Positions 1 through 8,030 of a stretch of 64,000 nt of DNA are shown piece by piece. The notes under the pieces were generated by a model. That model made no database searches, was not told where the DNA came from, and saw nothing but the letters and a program-made list of their open reading frames with translations. Position 1 is the first letter of the stretch. Every line of letters begins with the position of its first letter. The position numbers and the translations under genes are program-made. This DNA is from Porticoccus sp964395715 (GTDB taxonomy: Bacteria > Pseudomonadota > Gammaproteobacteria > Pseudomonadales > Porticoccaceae): positions 248,001 to 312,000 of the forward strand of contig CAYNAU010000003.1 of NCBI GenBank assembly GCA_964395715.1, read 5' to 3'.

Positions 1-425
1 GCATGACCGATATGCTCGATGGTCTGCTGGCGCGCCTGGCGGGAAAAAGCGATGCTTCCGGTGTGGTATTGGATTCCACGGTTGATCGCTACGTCGATTT
101 CTTTTTACTGGCCGGTTGTGCCCTCTATTTTCGACATGATGTGATGAGTTTGTCCGCCAGTCTGCTGGCCATCCACGGTTCGTTTATGATCAGTTACACC
201 ACGGCCAAGGCCGAGGCAATGGCAGTGAGTGTGCCCCGTGGTAACATGAAACGCACAGAGCGGCACGTCTACCTGTTGCTGGCGCTGGTCGCCAGTACCT
301 TTTATCCGGCATCTGGGGGACTTTCGCCATTGTTGGTGGTGGTATGGCTATTGGCAGTTCTGACAAACTGGTCTGCCTTGATGCGCTTTCGTGCTTTGTT
401 CCTCTCCGCGGGAAACGCGGACTGA
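1..425 (+). CDS. CDP-alcohol phosphatidyltransferase, 5' truncated by window edge
   Basis: An integral-membrane enzyme of the CDP-alcohol phosphatidyltransferase family, which joins a CDP-activated lipid to an alcohol acceptor to make a phospholipid. The diagnostic motif D-x2-DG-x2-AR-x8-G-x3-D-x3-D is complete in the first 28 visible residues (DMLDGLLAR, then G, D and D at the expected spacing). Hydrophobic helices follow (FFLLAGCALYF, LLLALVAST, LLVVVWLLAVL). The motif normally lies some 50 or more residues into these proteins, so the ATG at base 3 is internal and the gene begins outside the window. The stop overlaps the next start (TGATG). The acceptor alcohol cannot be read from the motif. 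The inositol phosphate synthase just downstream suggests inositol-1-phosphate or inositol, but this is inference. Confidence 0.85.
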   Translation, partial: MTDMLDGLLARLAGKSDASGVVLDSTVDRYVDFFLLAGCALYFRHDVMSLSASLLAIHGSFMISYTTAKAEAMAVSVPRGNMKRTERHVYLLLALVASTFYPASGGLSPLLVVVWLLAVLTNWSALMRFRALFLSAGNAD

Positions 426-817
426 TGTTTTACCGCGCTCAGTTTGCCGCGATGCTGGCCACAGCTGTGGATTTCGCGGTTATGGTGTTCTGTTACCAGC
501 TCATCGGGTTGCCGTTGGCCGTTGCGGTAGCTTTTGGTCCCATGGTCGGTGGTATGGTCAACTTTACCCTTAATCGCTACTGGAGTTTCCGTGCTGCTGG
601 AGACAGGTTGCTGTGGCAGATGGGCTCCTATATGTCCGTTTGTCTGGTTGCGGCCCTGGTAAATGCCTATGGTGTTGTCCTTATGGTGGCCCATACGGCA
701 CTGGCTTATTTTCCTGCCCGGGTTGTCGTCGCTCTGACGGTTGCCCTGTTTATTAATTACCCCCTGCACCGCTACCTGGTGTTTGCGGCCAGGGGCGGTT
801 TGTTGAAAAGTCAGTAA
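425..817 (+). CDS. GtrA-family membrane protein
   Basis: A small (130-residue) membrane protein with four predicted helices, matching the GtrA/DPMS family. These proteins are thought to help move polyprenyl-phosphate-linked sugars across the inner membrane, or to anchor glycosyltransferases. Typical family features are the early FYRAQFAAMLATAVDF helix, the NFTLNRYWSFR segment after helix 2 and the closing NYPLHRYLVF. The ATG at 425 overlaps the previous stop in a TGATG junction and gives the family's usual length. An upstream in-frame ATG at 344 would add 27 residues unlike the family. It sits between a phosphatidyltransferase and myo-inositol-phosphate synthase and is probably co-transcribed with both, suggesting a role in glycosylating a lipid or envelope glycan. 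Confidence 0.8.
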   Translation: MFYRAQFAAMLATAVDFAVMVFCYQLIGLPLAVAVAFGPMVGGMVNFTLNRYWSFRAAGDRLLWQMGSYMSVCLVAALVNAYGVVLMVAHTALAYFPARVVVALTVALFINYPLHRYLVFAARGGLLKSQ

Positions 818-870
818 TCGTTTTCACTGCCTGTTGTTGTGGACCTTGTGAGGCTTGCTAAGGAGTCGTC

Positions 871-1965
871 GTGGAAAGAAAGATCATCAGAATTGCTGTC
901 ATTGGCGTGGGCAACTGTGCCAGTTCCCTGATACAGGGAATCCATTACTACCGCGCCAGGGGCGCAGAGGAATGTATCGGTCTTCTCAACTATGAAATTG
1001 GCGGTTATCGCCCCGGTGATATCGAAGTGGTAGCGGCATTTGATATCGATAAACGCAAAGTGGGGGTGGATGTTAACGAAGCGGTGTTTGCCCCGCCCAA
1101 TTGCACCACAGTGTTTTGTGGCGACCTGCCTGCCAGTGGCGTCAAGGTATCCATGGGCAAGGTGCTCGATGGTTACTCCGAACACATGGCCAATTTCGGT
1201 GATGACCGCACCTTCCTGTTGTCCTCGGAGGCGGAACCCAGCCAGGCCGACGTGGTGGCCCAACTGAAGAAGGCCGGGGTGGATGTCCTTATGAATTACC
1301 TACCGGTGGGCTCTCAGAAGGCCACCGAGTTTTATGCCGAATGCGCCCTGGAGGCGGGCTGTGCCTTCGTCAACAACATCCCGGTATTCATTGCCAGTAA
1401 CTCCGAGTGGGCGGCGCGCTTTGCCGCGCGCAATATCCCCATCATCGGTGACGACATCAAGGCGCAATTGGGCGCGACCATCGTGCACCGCACTTTGGGT
1501 AACCTGTTCAAGAAGCGCGGGGTGAAGCTGGAGCGCACCTACCAGCTCAATACCGGGGGCAACACCGATTTTCTCAACATGTTGAATCGGGAGCGTCTGG
1601 CCTCGAAGAAAGAATCCAAGACGGAGGCAGTGCAGGCTGCTATACCCCAGCGCCTGGAAGCCGAAAACATCCATGTTGGCCCCAGCGATTATGTGCCCTG
1701 GCAAAACGACAATAAGGTCTGCTTTATCCGCATGGAGGGCAAACTGTTCGGCGATGTGGCGATGAACCTGGAGTTGCGGTTGTCGGTGGAAGATTCTCCC
1801 AACTCCGCCGGCGTGGCCATTGATACCATCCGCTGCGCCAAGGTCGCTCTGGACCGGGACATGGGCGGCATTATCGAAATTCCCTCGGCATTTTTTTGCA
1901 AGCACCCGCCCCGGCAGATCCCGGACGACGAGTCCTACGTCACCCTGATGGAAGAGTGGGTCTAG
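871..1965 (+). CDS. ino1: myo-inositol-1-phosphate synthase
   Basis: Converts glucose-6-phosphate to 1L-myo-inositol-1-phosphate using NAD+ as an internal redox cofactor. This is the first committed step of inositol synthesis. At 364 residues it has the length of the short actinobacterial/archaeal type rather than the about 500-residue eukaryotic type. The N-terminal Rossmann motif is IAVIGVGNCASSL. The central part carries the family signatures PVGSQKATEFYA, IIGDDIKAQLGATI and the LNTGGNTDFLNM segment. The GTG start at 871 has a good AAGGAG site at 860-865. It lies 53 bases after the GtrA gene. Inositol phosphate made here could feed the neighbouring phosphatidyltransferase for an inositol phospholipid, or enter osmolyte or protective-solute synthesis. 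Inositol lipids are uncommon in Gammaproteobacteria. Confidence 0.9.
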   Translation: MERKIIRIAVIGVGNCASSLIQGIHYYRARGAEECIGLLNYEIGGYRPGDIEVVAAFDIDKRKVGVDVNEAVFAPPNCTTVFCGDLPASGVKVSMGKVLDGYSEHMANFGDDRTFLLSSEAEPSQADVVAQLKKAGVDVLMNYLPVGSQKATEFYAECALEAGCAFVNNIPVFIASNSEWAARFAARNIPIIGDDIKAQLGATIVHRTLGNLFKKRGVKLERTYQLNTGGNTDFLNMLNRERLASKKESKTEAVQAAIPQRLEAENIHVGPSDYVPWQNDNKVCFIRMEGKLFGDVAMNLELRLSVEDSPNSAGVAIDTIRCAKVALDRDMGGIIEIPSAFFCKHPPRQIPDDESYVTLMEEWV

Positions 1966-2171
1966 TATGGGATCAGAGTTATGGGCTGTCAGGATGGCGG
2001 CCCGAATCGCATCTGTCTCAAGGAATAGCGTATTGATCTGCTCAGTGGTTAGATTAGGTTCCCAGAATGATATTCAGGGCTGCGAGTGCCTTGTTCGATA
2101 TGGACTCTTCCGTCCACGGCCGTGCTGAGATAACCGGCAGTAGCTTCTTTGAACGTAGTTATGGAAACTGT

Positions 2172-2182
2172 TGGTATATAAT
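2172..2182 (+). promoter_or_regulatory. extended -10 promoter element before nadK
   Basis: The sequence TGGTATATAAT contains both an extended -10 (TGn followed by TATATA) and a perfect TATAAT hexamer, 38 to 48 bases before the nadK start. No good -35 hexamer lies at 16 to 18 bases upstream, as expected if the extended -10 compensates. The 255 bases between the inositol synthase gene and nadK hold no credible gene. Confidence 0.4.
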
Positions 2183-2220
2183 GATCCGACACATGTTTTT
2201 TGGGCCTTTCAGACAAGTTC

Positions 2221-3117
2221 ATGACTGATTTCAAGCGGATCGCGCTGGTTTCCAATATTGAGACACCGGAAATCGGTGACTCCATCAAGCGGCTTATCAG
2301 CTATCTTGGTGAAGCTGGCTACACGGTGATTCTCGAGATCAATACCGCGCGGTTTGTCGGCAATACCGAGTTGCCGGTATTTGAATGCGGCAAGCTGGAT
2401 GTGCCACTGGACCTGGTGATTATGGTGGGGGGTGACGGCAGCATGCTCAGTGCTGCACGCAACCTGGTACAGCACAACGTGCCCCTGCTGGGTGTGAACC
2501 GCGGTCGACTGGGTTTTCTTACCGATATTCTGCCCCACGAAATGGAAGATCAGGTCAAACGTGTATTGGCAGGGGAATTCATTATCTCCAGCCGCTTTCT
2601 CCTCGAAGTGTCCATCAGACGTTCTGGTCAAGTAATTGGGACTGGCAGCGCCCTCAACGACGTGGTGCTGCACCCGGGAAAATCCGTGCGGATGATGGAG
2701 TTTGAACTGTATATTGATGAGCAGTTTGTTTACAGCCAGCGTTCCGACGGATTGATTGTTTCTACACCCACCGGTTCCACAGCTTACGCCCTGTCGGGAG
2801 GTGGCCCGATCATGCATCCCAACCTGGATGCGATCGTGCTGGTGCCCATGAACCCGCACACGCTGTCCAGTCGGCCCATCGTGGTCGGTGGCAACAGTGA
2901 TATTGAGATCCGGGTGGGTTCACGCAATGAACTCCACCCTCTGGTGACCTGTGACGGCCAGAATGATATTCAGTCTGAGCCGGGAGACACGATACGAATT
3001 CACAAGATGGCCCAGCAGATTCAGTTGATTCACCCGGTGGGGCATAATTTCTATGAAACCTGTCGTACCAAGCTGGGCTGGGGTAGCCGCCTCGGACTTT
3101 CGGAGCGGAACCGCTGA
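2221..3117 (+). CDS. nadK: NAD kinase
   Basis: Phosphorylates NAD+ to NADP+ with ATP, the only known route to NADP in most bacteria; cytoplasmic. The 298-residue product has the GGDGS nucleotide motif at residues 70-74, followed by MLSAAR. It also has the GVNRGRLGFLTD segment, the ALND motif and the TGSTAYALSGGGPI signature of the inorganic-polyphosphate/ATP NAD kinase family. A TTG seven codons upstream keeps the frame open, but the ATG at 2221 starts the family-like MTDFKRIALVSN. The stop is four bases before the start of the rhomboid gene. The order nadK-rhomboid-yeaC-DUF2797-pepN matches what I recall from Pseudomonas, although there another gene lies between nadK and the rhomboid. Confidence 0.95.
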   Translation: MTDFKRIALVSNIETPEIGDSIKRLISYLGEAGYTVILEINTARFVGNTELPVFECGKLDVPLDLVIMVGGDGSMLSAARNLVQHNVPLLGVNRGRLGFLTDILPHEMEDQVKRVLAGEFIISSRFLLEVSIRRSGQVIGTGSALNDVVLHPGKSVRMMEFELYIDEQFVYSQRSDGLIVSTPTGSTAYALSGGGPIMHPNLDAIVLVPMNPHTLSSRPIVVGGNSDIEIRVGSRNELHPLVTCDGQNDIQSEPGDTIRIHKMAQQIQLIHPVGHNFYETCRTKLGWGSRLGLSERNR

Positions 3118-3121
3118 CGCA

Positions 3122-3988
3122 ATGACTGAGCAACAGCCAGAGTGGGTCCAGATTGCGGACATTCCGTCCCAGTACGATGTCACCGAGTTTTACCACCAGC
3201 TAGAGGCGCAGGGCATTCGCTTTCGCCTCCGCGAGCGCGGCGATATGGTGGAATTGTGGGTGGCCGCCACAGAAGATGTCCGGGAAGTTGTCAGGATGTT
3301 GCAGGATTACAGTATTCATCATCCTCCACCGCCCCCTCCCGGCATGCCACAGCTGGGTTTCAAAGAACAAGTGCAGAAAATGCCGGTGGTGGTGGTGCTG
3401 ATACTGCTGAGCATTGTGGGGTCAGCCATCGTGGATTGGGGCTTCCCCCTGATACACTGGTTTACCTTCCAGGATTTCGAGCTGTTTGGCGATAGCATCA
3501 GTTTTGATACCGCCGATGAGGCCATGAATAAGGGGCAGTACTGGCGTTTGATTACGCCGATTTTTCTGCACTTTGGCATATTTCACGTGGCCTTCAACAG
3601 TGTCTGGATGTGGGAGCTGGGACGCCGGATAGAGCCCCTGGCGGGCAGTATGCACATGCTGATGGTGGTGCTGCTGATGGCACTGGCATCCAATATCGCC
3701 CAGTACCTGTGGAGTGGGCCCTCTCTGTTTGGTGGCATGTCCGGCGTAGTCTACGGCTTGCTGGGCTATGTCTGGATGCGCAATAAAGTGGCCCCGCGGC
3801 CCATACTGGCTCTGCCAAGTGGCCTGCTGGTATTTATGCTGGTGTGGCTGTTCGCCGGTATGACCGGACTCATCGATTTGCTGATATCAGGCAGTATTGC
3901 CAATGCCGCCCACGGTGCTGGCCTGGTGAGCGGCATGGTACTGGGTATCTGGTCCGGTAAGGTTGAATCCGGCGGGGACCGGCAGTAA
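3122..3988 (+). CDS. rhomboid-family intramembrane serine protease (GlpG-like)
   Basis: An inner-membrane protease that cuts substrates within or near their membrane helices. Residues 1-65 form a cytoplasmic domain (DVTEFYHQLEAQGIRFRLRE) resembling the GlpG N-domain. A proline run (HHPPPPPPG) then leads to about six membrane helices. The catalytic serine is in GGMSG (Ser207). The partner histidine is in NAAHGAGLVSG (His264), and the HFGIFHVAFNSVWMWELG loop/helix carries the conserved His-Asn pair. The ATG at 3122 lies four bases after nadK and gives 288 residues, close to the length of GlpG. The in-frame ATG at 3053 would overlap nadK by 65 bases. No substrate can be named from the sequence. 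Confidence 0.9.
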   Translation: MTEQQPEWVQIADIPSQYDVTEFYHQLEAQGIRFRLRERGDMVELWVAATEDVREVVRMLQDYSIHHPPPPPPGMPQLGFKEQVQKMPVVVVLILLSIVGSAIVDWGFPLIHWFTFQDFELFGDSISFDTADEAMNKGQYWRLITPIFLHFGIFHVAFNSVWMWELGRRIEPLAGSMHMLMVVLLMALASNIAQYLWSGPSLFGGMSGVVYGLLGYVWMRNKVAPRPILALPSGLLVFMLVWLFAGMTGLIDLLISGSIANAAHGAGLVSGMVLGIWSGKVESGGDRQ

Positions 3989-4082
3989 TTGCTATAATCG
4001 TCAGCTGTTTTTCACACTATCCCATGGGCGCTGTCACTTCTGGCTGGCGCCTATCTGTACCGAGGTTATACCGAGGATGTCC

Positions 4083-4358
4083 ATGGATTTTCAACAATTG
4101 ATCGATGCGATCACACCCGACATTTATGACAACCTGAAACGTGCTGTGGAGACAGGCAAATGGCCCGACGGCTCTCGTCTGACAAAGGAGCAGCGGGAGC
4201 ACAGCATGCAGGCCATCATCGCCTACGATGCCCGCCACAAGTCAGAGGAGGAACGAGTGGGTTACGTGCCGCCAAAGCATAAGCAGCAGGCCGAGCCCTG
4301 TGCCACCAAGCACAGCAATCAGGGTAGTGATCCCCAACCCCTGAAATGGCAGGAGTAG
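4083..4358 (+). CDS. yeaC: YeaC-family protein (DUF1315)
   Basis: A 91-residue soluble protein of the DUF1315 family, named after E. coli yeaC, with no established function. The family signature is clear: ITPDIYDNLKRAVETGKWPDG, then LTKEQREHSMQAIIAYDARH. The C-terminal third is polar and probably disordered, with His/Lys/Gln-rich sequence ending in KWQE. ATGs occur at 4077 and 4083. The GAGG at 4073-4076 touches the first but lies six bases from the second, so 4083 is preferred. Only three bases separate its stop from the next gene, whose AGGAG ribosome site lies over the yeaC stop codon. It is therefore part of the nadK-to-pepN transcription unit or a sub-operon of it. Confidence 0.8.
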   Translation: MDFQQLIDAITPDIYDNLKRAVETGKWPDGSRLTKEQREHSMQAIIAYDARHKSEEERVGYVPPKHKQQAEPCATKHSNQGSDPQPLKWQE

Positions 4359-4361
4359 CCG

Positions 4362-5198
4362 GTGGCTGATTATTCAGGGCATCTCCAGAAAATGAAGGTA
4401 GCTTTGCCGCCGGACCCGGCAGGTCAGGTGGCGTACCAATTGCCGCTGGATGAAGAGCGTCTGCCGTTAAATGCCTTGCTGGGTGAAACCATCCGCATGA
4501 CTTTTACTGGCGAGATTCACTGTATTCACTGCGGGCGACGCAGCAACAAAAGCTTTAATCAGGGCTACTGTTACCCCTGTTTTACCAAACTGGCTCAGTG
4601 CGACAGCTGTATCGTCAGCCCCGAAAAATGCCACTATTTTGAGGGCACCTGCCGTGAGCCTGAATGGGCAGATAGCCACTGCATGGTCGACCATATTGTC
4701 TATCTGGCCAATTCCTCAGGGGTAAAAGTCGGCATTACCCGCGAATCCCAACTGCCCACCCGCTGGATCGACCAGGGTGCTGTGCAGGCATTGCCGATTA
4801 TGCGGGTGAAAACCCGGCAACAGTCCGGTCTTGTGGAAGCAGTGTTACGTCAGTATGTAGCCGATAAAACCAACTGGCGCACCATGTTGAAGGGCCAGAT
4901 TGAAGCCGTGGACCTGCCCGTCATACGCGACGAATTATTTGACCGTTGTGAAACAGCCCTCAGTCAGCTGGAAGAACAATTTGGTATACAGTCCCTGCAG
5001 CGCCTGGAGGAATCCAGTGTGGTGGATATCGACTACCCGGTATTGAATTACCCGAGTAAGGTCGCGAGCCTGAATATGGACAAAAACCCCGTGGTGGAAG
5101 GCACGCTGCAGGGTATTAAGGGACAGTACCTGATCCTGGACAGCGGTGTGATCAACATCCGCAAATACACAGCTTACCATGTGGAAGTAGCAATCTGA
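4362..5198 (+). CDS. DUF2797 family protein with zinc-binding cysteines
   Basis: A conserved 278-residue protein of unknown function assigned to DUF2797. The N-terminal part has a cysteine-rich zinc-ribbon-like region (CIHCGRR, CYPCF, CDSC, EKC at about residues 52-95). The middle has a GIY-YIG-like look (IVYLANSSGVKVGITRESQLPTRW), which in this family recalls the GIY-YIG nuclease fold. I cannot confirm catalytic residues. The C-terminal part (PVVEGTLQGIKGQYLILDSGVINIRKYT) looks like a small beta domain. The GTG start at 4362 is set by AGGAG at 4351-4355, and the stop overlaps the pepN ATG. Position just before pepN is as in Pseudomonas. The zinc ribbon suggests nucleic-acid binding, which is inference. 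Confidence 0.75.
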   Translation: MADYSGHLQKMKVALPPDPAGQVAYQLPLDEERLPLNALLGETIRMTFTGEIHCIHCGRRSNKSFNQGYCYPCFTKLAQCDSCIVSPEKCHYFEGTCREPEWADSHCMVDHIVYLANSSGVKVGITRESQLPTRWIDQGAVQALPIMRVKTRQQSGLVEAVLRQYVADKTNWRTMLKGQIEAVDLPVIRDELFDRCETALSQLEEQFGIQSLQRLEESSVVDIDYPVLNYPSKVASLNMDKNPVVEGTLQGIKGQYLILDSGVINIRKYTAYHVEVAI

Positions 5199-7840
5199 TG
5201 ATGGCCATGAGAGACGCCCAGCCGGGCAATATTTACCTGAAAGACTACGAGGTTCCGCGCTTTCTGATCGACAAGACCAAGCTGCGGGTGGAGATTGGTG
5301 ATAAAGACGCCACAGTGCTGGCCAACCTGACCATGCGTCGCAATCCTGCGAGCAAATACCAGGGAAAAAGCCTATCACTCCACGGTGTGCAGCTTGAATT
5401 GCAACAGTTGGCGGTGGATGGCCGCGCCCTGTCGAAGGCCGAGTACGAGGTTAACGGGGAAGAACTGCTGATTCACCGGGTGCCGGATAATTTTACGCTG
5501 ACCTCTGAGGTGTTGATCCGCCCCAGGGAAAACACATCCCTTGAGGGACTGTTCAAGTCGCGCACCATGTATTGCACCCAGTGCGAGGCGCAGGGTTTTC
5601 GGAAAATCACCTACTACCTCGATCGCCCGGATGTAATGTCGGAATTCACCACGACCGTGGTGGCCAGCAAATCGGAGTGCCCAGTGTTGCTGTCCAACGG
5701 TAATCTGCATGACTGGGGTGACCTGGATGGTGGGCGCCACTGGGCAACCTGGCATGATCCGTTTCTGAAACCTGCGTACCTGTTTGCACTGGTGGCCGGG
5801 GATCTTTCGCTGGTAGAAGACAGCTTCACCACCTGCAATGGCCGCGATGTGGCTTTGAAATTGTATGTGGAGGAGAAGGATATTGATAAGTGCGGCCACG
5901 CGATGGATTCACTGAAAAATGCCATGGCCTGGGACGAGGAGGTTTATGGTCGCGAATACGACCTGGATCTTTACATGATTGTCGCCGTGGACGACTTCAA
6001 CATGGGCGCCATGGAGAACAAAGGACTGAATATCTTTAACACCTCCTGTGTGCTGGCGCACCCCTCCACCACCACTGACGACGGTTTCAAACGGGTAGAA
6101 GCAGTGGTGGCCCACGAGTATTTCCACAACTGGTCCGGAAACCGCGTCACCTGTCGCGACTGGTTCCAGTTGAGCCTGAAAGAGGGTTTTACCGTATTTC
6201 GCGACTCACAGTTTTCCGCCGACATGGGCTCAGCAACGGTGAAACGGGTTGAAGACGTGAACATGCTGCGGACCGTGCAGTTTGCCGAAGATGGCGGTCC
6301 CACGGCGCACCCGGTCCAACCGGCCTACTACATGGAAATATCCAATTTCTACACTGCCACGATTTATGAAAAGGGTTCGGAAGTGGTGCGCATGATCCAC
6401 ACCCTGCTGGGGCCAGAGCTGTTCCGTCGTGGCACGGACATCTACTTTGAACGCCACGATGGTCAGGCAGTGACGATCGAGGATTTCGTGGCAGCCATGG
6501 CCGATGTCAGTGAGCGCGATTTTACCCAGTTTATGAACTGGTATCGTCAGGCGGGCACGCCGAGGTTATCGGTGACCGGTGAATATGACCCGCATCAGCA
6601 ACAATTCACCCTGCATTTCAGTCAGTCCTGTCCCGCTACACCGGAATGTCAGGAAAAACAGCCATACCATATCCCGGTATCGGTCGGACTGGTCACCCCG
6701 TCAGGGGATCTGCCCCTGGATGCAAAGGGCAACACCACCCGGGTACTGGAAATCACCGAGTCCGAGCAGACCGTGGTGTTCGACAGTATCAGTGAAGCCC
6801 CCGTGCCCTCCCTGTTGCGGGGTTTTTCTGCGCCGGTGAAGCTCAGTTATCCCTACAGCCTGGACGAGCTCAGTTTCCTGATGGGACACGACAGCGATGG
6901 TTTTAACCGCTGGAATGCCGGGCAGCAGCTGTCGATACAACTGATGCAGACGCTGGTGACGGATTATCGCGAGGGAACCCCCTTGGTGCTGGATCAGCGG
7001 TTGGTGGAAGCCTTTGCCAAAGTTCTGGCCGAAACCGATACCGACCAGGCCATGCAGGCCCTGGTGCTGATGTTGCCCAGCGAATACCTGCTGGCAGAGC
7101 TGGCGGAGGTTATCGATGTTGAGGCAATACACCAGGTGCGGCGCTTTATGTGTCGCGAACTGGGCCGTGAGCTGAGAGATACATGGCGAGCCACCTATCT
7201 GGCCAGCAGTGAACCCCGTTATGAGATGTCCGGTACGGCCGTGGCCAAGCGCAGCCTGAAAAATCTTTCTCTGCGTTACCTGTTGAATGGTGCCGCCGAT
7301 GATTCACTGTCGTTAATGCATGCCCAGTTTATGGACGCCGATAACATGACAGATCGCCTGTCGGCCCTGAACGGACTGGTCAATGATCCGCGGGAAGAGG
7401 CTCGGCCTCTGGCAGAACAGGCGCTGGACAAGTTCTATAACGACTGGCAACACGAGCCTCTGGTCTTGAACCAGTGGTTTCAGACCCAGGCAGCCTGTGT
7501 TCTGCCCGGTGGCCTGGAGCGGGTGAAAGCGTTGATGGACCACCCGGCCTTCGATTTCCACAACCCCAACAAGGTGCGCTCCCTGATCGGCGTGTTCTGC
7601 AACAGCAACCTCATCAACTTTCATCACGAGTCGGGCAAGGGTTATCGCTTCCTGGCAGACAATGTTATTGCGCTGGACAAGCTCAATCCGCAGATTGCTT
7701 CCCGACAGCTGACACCGCTCACCAAGTGGCGGCGTTATGATCTGGAGCGACAGGCGCTGATGCGGGAGGAACTGGCGCGGGTTCTGGCCGAACCGGGGCT
7801 GTCCCGGGATACTTACGAGATCGCGTCGAAGAGTTTATAA
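5198..7840 (+). CDS. pepN: aminopeptidase N (M1 zinc metallopeptidase)
   Basis: A broad-specificity aminopeptidase of the cytoplasm that removes N-terminal residues from peptides and feeds amino-acid recycling. The 880-residue length is typical. The substrate-binding exopeptidase motif GAMEN is followed by KGLNIFN. The zinc site is HEYFHNW with His306, Glu307, His310 and the third ligand Glu329 after 18 residues. The catalytic tyrosine region is NFYTATIYEKGSEVVRM. The DUF3458 Ig-like and helical C-terminal domains are present in full. The start overlaps the DUF2797 stop (CTGATGATGG), and ATGs at 5198 and 5201 are equally possible. A strong hairpin terminator follows 139 bases after the stop. 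Confidence 0.97.
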   Translation: MMAMRDAQPGNIYLKDYEVPRFLIDKTKLRVEIGDKDATVLANLTMRRNPASKYQGKSLSLHGVQLELQQLAVDGRALSKAEYEVNGEELLIHRVPDNFTLTSEVLIRPRENTSLEGLFKSRTMYCTQCEAQGFRKITYYLDRPDVMSEFTTTVVASKSECPVLLSNGNLHDWGDLDGGRHWATWHDPFLKPAYLFALVAGDLSLVEDSFTTCNGRDVALKLYVEEKDIDKCGHAMDSLKNAMAWDEEVYGREYDLDLYMIVAVDDFNMGAMENKGLNIFNTSCVLAHPSTTTDDGFKRVEAVVAHEYFHNWSGNRVTCRDWFQLSLKEGFTVFRDSQFSADMGSATVKRVEDVNMLRTVQFAEDGGPTAHPVQPAYYMEISNFYTATIYEKGSEVVRMIHTLLGPELFRRGTDIYFERHDGQAVTIEDFVAAMADVSERDFTQFMNWYRQAGTPRLSVTGEYDPHQQQFTLHFSQSCPATPECQEKQPYHIPVSVGLVTPSGDLPLDAKGNTTRVLEITESEQTVVFDSISEAPVPSLLRGFSAPVKLSYPYSLDELSFLMGHDSDGFNRWNAGQQLSIQLMQTLVTDYREGTPLVLDQRLVEAFAKVLAETDTDQAMQALVLMLPSEYLLAELAEVIDVEAIHQVRRFMCRELGRELRDTWRATYLASSEPRYEMSGTAVAKRSLKNLSLRYLLNGAADDSLSLMHAQFMDADNMTDRLSALNGLVNDPREEARPLAEQALDKFYNDWQHEPLVLNQWFQTQAACVLPGGLERVKALMDHPAFDFHNPNKVRSLIGVFCNSNLINFHHESGKGYRFLADNVIALDKLNPQIASRQLTPLTKWRRYDLERQALMREELARVLAEPGLSRDTYEIASKSL

Positions 7841-7978
7841 CCGGTAAAAAAGGTGCCCAGTTGATCGGTATCAACTGCCACCAGGCCCGGTAGCCGGATA
7901 ATGGCTGCCGTTGAGACGCGGATTGCGTTGAAACGCATGAGTGACATTTAACCCTCTATCTCAAGGGTTCATTACTAA

Positions 7979-8005
7979 GGAGAGCGTCCCGCTCTCCTTT
8001 TTTTT
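7979..8005 (+). terminator. rho-independent terminator after pepN
   Basis: A perfect 8-bp stem (GGAGAGCG at 7979-7986 with CGCTCTCC at 7990-7997), a 3-base loop and eight consecutive T residues form a textbook intrinsic terminator on the plus strand. It closes the nadK-pepN unit. On the opposite strand no T run follows, so it is weaker for parA. Confidence 0.9.
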
Positions 8006-8030
8006 GCCCGATGTTTGCCCGAGACTTAAC

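Noticed and set aside
302..769. Long open frame on the minus strand opposite the phosphatidyltransferase and GtrA genes
   Set aside because: It has no recognisable domain, is rich in His, Gln and Asn as expected for an antisense frame, and lies fully over two convincing genes.
2049..2288. 79-codon minus-strand frame between ino1 and nadK
   Set aside because: It overlaps the nadK start and its promoter, has no ribosome site, and resembles no known protein.
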